This document shows positions 61,846-64,000 of a stretch of DNA of 64,000 nucleotides, one piece after another. Where the stretch lies: positions 845,001 to 909,000 of the forward strand of contig JAMPIV010000595.1 in assembly GCA_024509875.1 (NCBI GenBank). The letters are read 5' to 3'. Below the pieces are notes generated by a model that ran no database searches, was not told where the DNA came from, and saw only the letters and a list, made by a program, of their open reading frames with translations. The number at the start of each line of letters is the position of its first letter. Positions within the stretch are counted from its first letter, which is position 1. Made by a program: the position numbers and the translations under genes. This stretch comes from Oreohelix idahoensis (taxonomy: Eukaryota > Mollusca > Gastropoda > Stylommatophora > Oreohelicidae).

Positions 61846-63550
61846 GCTATTTCGCAGTGCATCTTTTGAACGAAAATCAGACTGGGAACATTGAAGTTGG
61901 CAAGCCTGATGTAACTAAACCGGACAGTCATGTGACGATCCGGAAGGCGATAAAAAGGAGGCGCGAAAGAGGCAGTGATCGTCTAGTCAGGTCCGGGAGT
62001 GGACGTACTGAGTTTTCCCTGCCCAGCGTTATGGCTGAGAAGAGTGTGTCATGAGATTCATATTCTGAGTTTTGCCTTCCTGCGGAGTATTGGGATTGTA
62101 GTGCATAATTCTAGTTTGGAATGTTAACTAGTGGCATTTTTCTACATACCGCAGAGTATACGTTGTCCAGTTTTGGAGGTTGTTTCATTGTATAGATTAG
62201 GGCCGCTGTGTGAGCGGTAATCAGTTCATTGCTAATACTAGGCCGCCATATTGTGTATGCAGTAATTAGTTAAATCTATGGAGGCAAGTTTGCTCTGGCA
62301 TGTATTTATGTATCCATATATATATAATTCATACATTTGTAGCCGTGTGTGGTGATATTGTGTGCATTCGATCGTTAAAGCGAAATTCCTGTTGAAGGTG
62401 CTATTTTTTATTGTCAGCATTATATGTGGTGGTCGTACCTTTAGAAGGACGAGCCTTGTTTATCATTAGTGGTGGTGTGTTTGCAAATCCACAGCATATT
62501 GTGCTTTGACAATAGGTCTTCTTTATTAAGTTAATGATCTTCATGGGAACTCCATAATGCCTCATCATAGTTGGCAGAGAAGTGAGTTTATAGAGAGGAG
62601 AAGTAACAGTAGGCGGAACACAAGGATCATGAGCAGGATTAATGAAGAGATTACAGATACAAAAATAGCTCGGTTACAGAACGAGTAGAATAGTCCAGAC
62701 ACATAATTACTGTTATGCGTAGGAATATAGCGCCAAAGTCAATCTAAGAATTTAGACAATCAGACATTCGTGAGACAGGTTTATGTTAGTGGATGTACAT
62801 AAATTATTATGCCATTTAAAGAGAAAGACAGCGAGCGAGAGAAAGAGAGAGAGAAAGAGGGAGGGAGAGAAAAACGAACGAACTTTATTTTCAAAGGGTT
62901 GAGAATTGAGCACGCATTCCCGTCAACCATTCTGCCCTTCCTTTCTCTCACCTTTCATACTGAATTCATTTATTCTCACATGCATTTTACAAATCAATTT
63001 CAAGGAATTCAACGTTGTAAAGTAAAAGAAAATAGCACACTCACATTAACATTAACTAATAAACATGACATAAAATATATTGACAAATACAAACATCGAA
63101 AAAAAAAATCACAATTACTGACACAGCTAAACTCTACGGAGCCATAGAATAAAGAAGTACGTCCAAAATCTATTTTAGAGAACCAAGTTGCGTTTGCCTT
63201 GTCAGATTTTGAGTTGGGCAGTACTTCATCATTGCGCATGCACCATGAGATACAAGAAGGACGTCCTTCAGCAAACCAAGATCATAGATAAGCAACCTAT
63301 ATTTCAAATTAGCCACAGATGTGACGAAGGAGTAGTGAAACTAGCCACACCAGGCTTTAAAACATGATACATTTTAACTAGGCACTGCGTTGCTATTGGT
63401 TCAGACAGAAGGGACGAACACATGCACTTCCGTTACAACCAGTAGTAACCCACACATGATTCAAATTGGAAAAGTGAGACAATTTAATGCAAAATTCGAG
63501 GATAATTTTGTCTGACATGCTACAGAAATGTTGGCTGAATATTTAAGCCA
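61846..63550. other. unassigned spacer with GA-rich tract
   Basis: A purine tract (GA-rich) lies at 62818-62875. No gene or element is recognised otherwise. Confidence 0.35.
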
Positions 63551-63555
63551 AAATA

Positions 63556-63801
63556 TTGCAAACTGAAGTTCGCCACAACTTCATGGTCAGTTCGCCACTT
63601 GTTGCAATCGGCGATAAGGATGCCCACCCCGGCGCTAGACGCTATTTGATTCCATTGAAGAATCGGCAAATTACGGAGACAGCAGCCAGAAATACATTGA
63701 ATGACATCACAGAGCTTTCCCGTTCACAACAGGCATCACCCTTCGTGCTCGCTACAAAGAAGGATGGTACTCACCGATGTTGTTGTGACTACCGGCACTG
63801 A
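63556..63801 (+). pseudogene. Ty3/gypsy reverse transcriptase N-terminal relic
   Basis: The frame contains LSRSQQASPFVLATKKDG and HRCCCDYRH, equivalent to the gypsy RT start (S-x-S-x-x-SP-x-V-x-x-KKDG ... FC-x-DYR). The preceding residues resemble the protease-RT linker. The frame stops right after and the downstream sequence is unrelated, so this is a small fragment. It is not a piece of either complete element in the window. Confidence 0.65.
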
Positions 63802-64000
63802 ACACGATCATAAAGAATTGATAGCGTCTCATGGCCGTGATTAAAGACATACTGTGTGCACTCAAAGGCTCCGAGTCGGATAAAACAATCAACTGAAGTG
63901 AAGCGTGAGTTTTTGTGAACTAAAAGTGTTAAGCGGGATGGAAGGTAAATTTTACGAGTTGATCACATGATTGTAAAAGTACTTCGGTCACTTTTTTTTG
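63802..64000. other. unassigned end of window
   Basis: Nothing recognised. Confidence 0.3.

Overview
The window is animal nuclear DNA, most likely from an invertebrate; nothing in it fixes the species. The evidence is tRNA-derived SINEs with poly(A) tails, RTE-like and RNase-H-bearing LINEs, Ty3/gypsy LTR retrotransposons, long dinucleotide tracts and minisatellites. I see no operons, ribosome-binding sites or CRISPR array, and no convincing host gene. Almost every stretch that can be explained is mobile-element or satellite DNA.

Layout. (1) 1-12726: a Ty3/gypsy element on the minus strand. It has an open gag and a 1596-codon pol with conventional PR-RT-RH-IN order and all catalytic residues. 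Its non-coding 3' part is very long and A-rich. Position 1 lies in or at the start of its 3' LTR. (2) 13521-20080: two related minisatellites interrupted by a solo LTR that itself carries a SINE, then LINE 3' fragments, one of which has grown into a 37-bp minisatellite. (3) 20242-25058: a 4.8-kb LTR element without pol, carrying one unrecognised coiled-coil ORF, followed by an inverted partial LTR. (4) 25713-41972: solo LTRs (27012-29242, 36250-37908), SINEs, LINE relics, microsatellites and unassigned spacer. (5) 41978-51565: a complete young LTR retrotransposon with 2.45-kb LTRs and a perfect 5-bp target duplication. Its integrase lies upstream of reverse transcriptase, as in Gmr1-like Ty3/gypsy elements. 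(6) 51571-64000: a 32-bp satellite, LINE and SINE relics, another solo LTR split by a 5'-truncated RTE-like LINE, and a degenerate gypsy RT fragment at the end.

How the parts interact. Two autonomous-type LTR elements are present. One looks coding-intact (minus strand, element 1). The other is very recent by LTR identity, but its integrase has lysine at the catalytic glutamate position and its Pol is split between two frames. The coiled-coil element has LTRs but no enzymes, so it would need proteins supplied by another element. Solo LTRs with intact target duplications show repeated LTR-LTR recombination. Minisatellite growth inside LINE tails and inside LTRs is a recurring theme.

Boundaries of LTRs, target duplications and reading frames were read directly from the sequence. 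Family names come from protein motifs and domain order, not from a database search.
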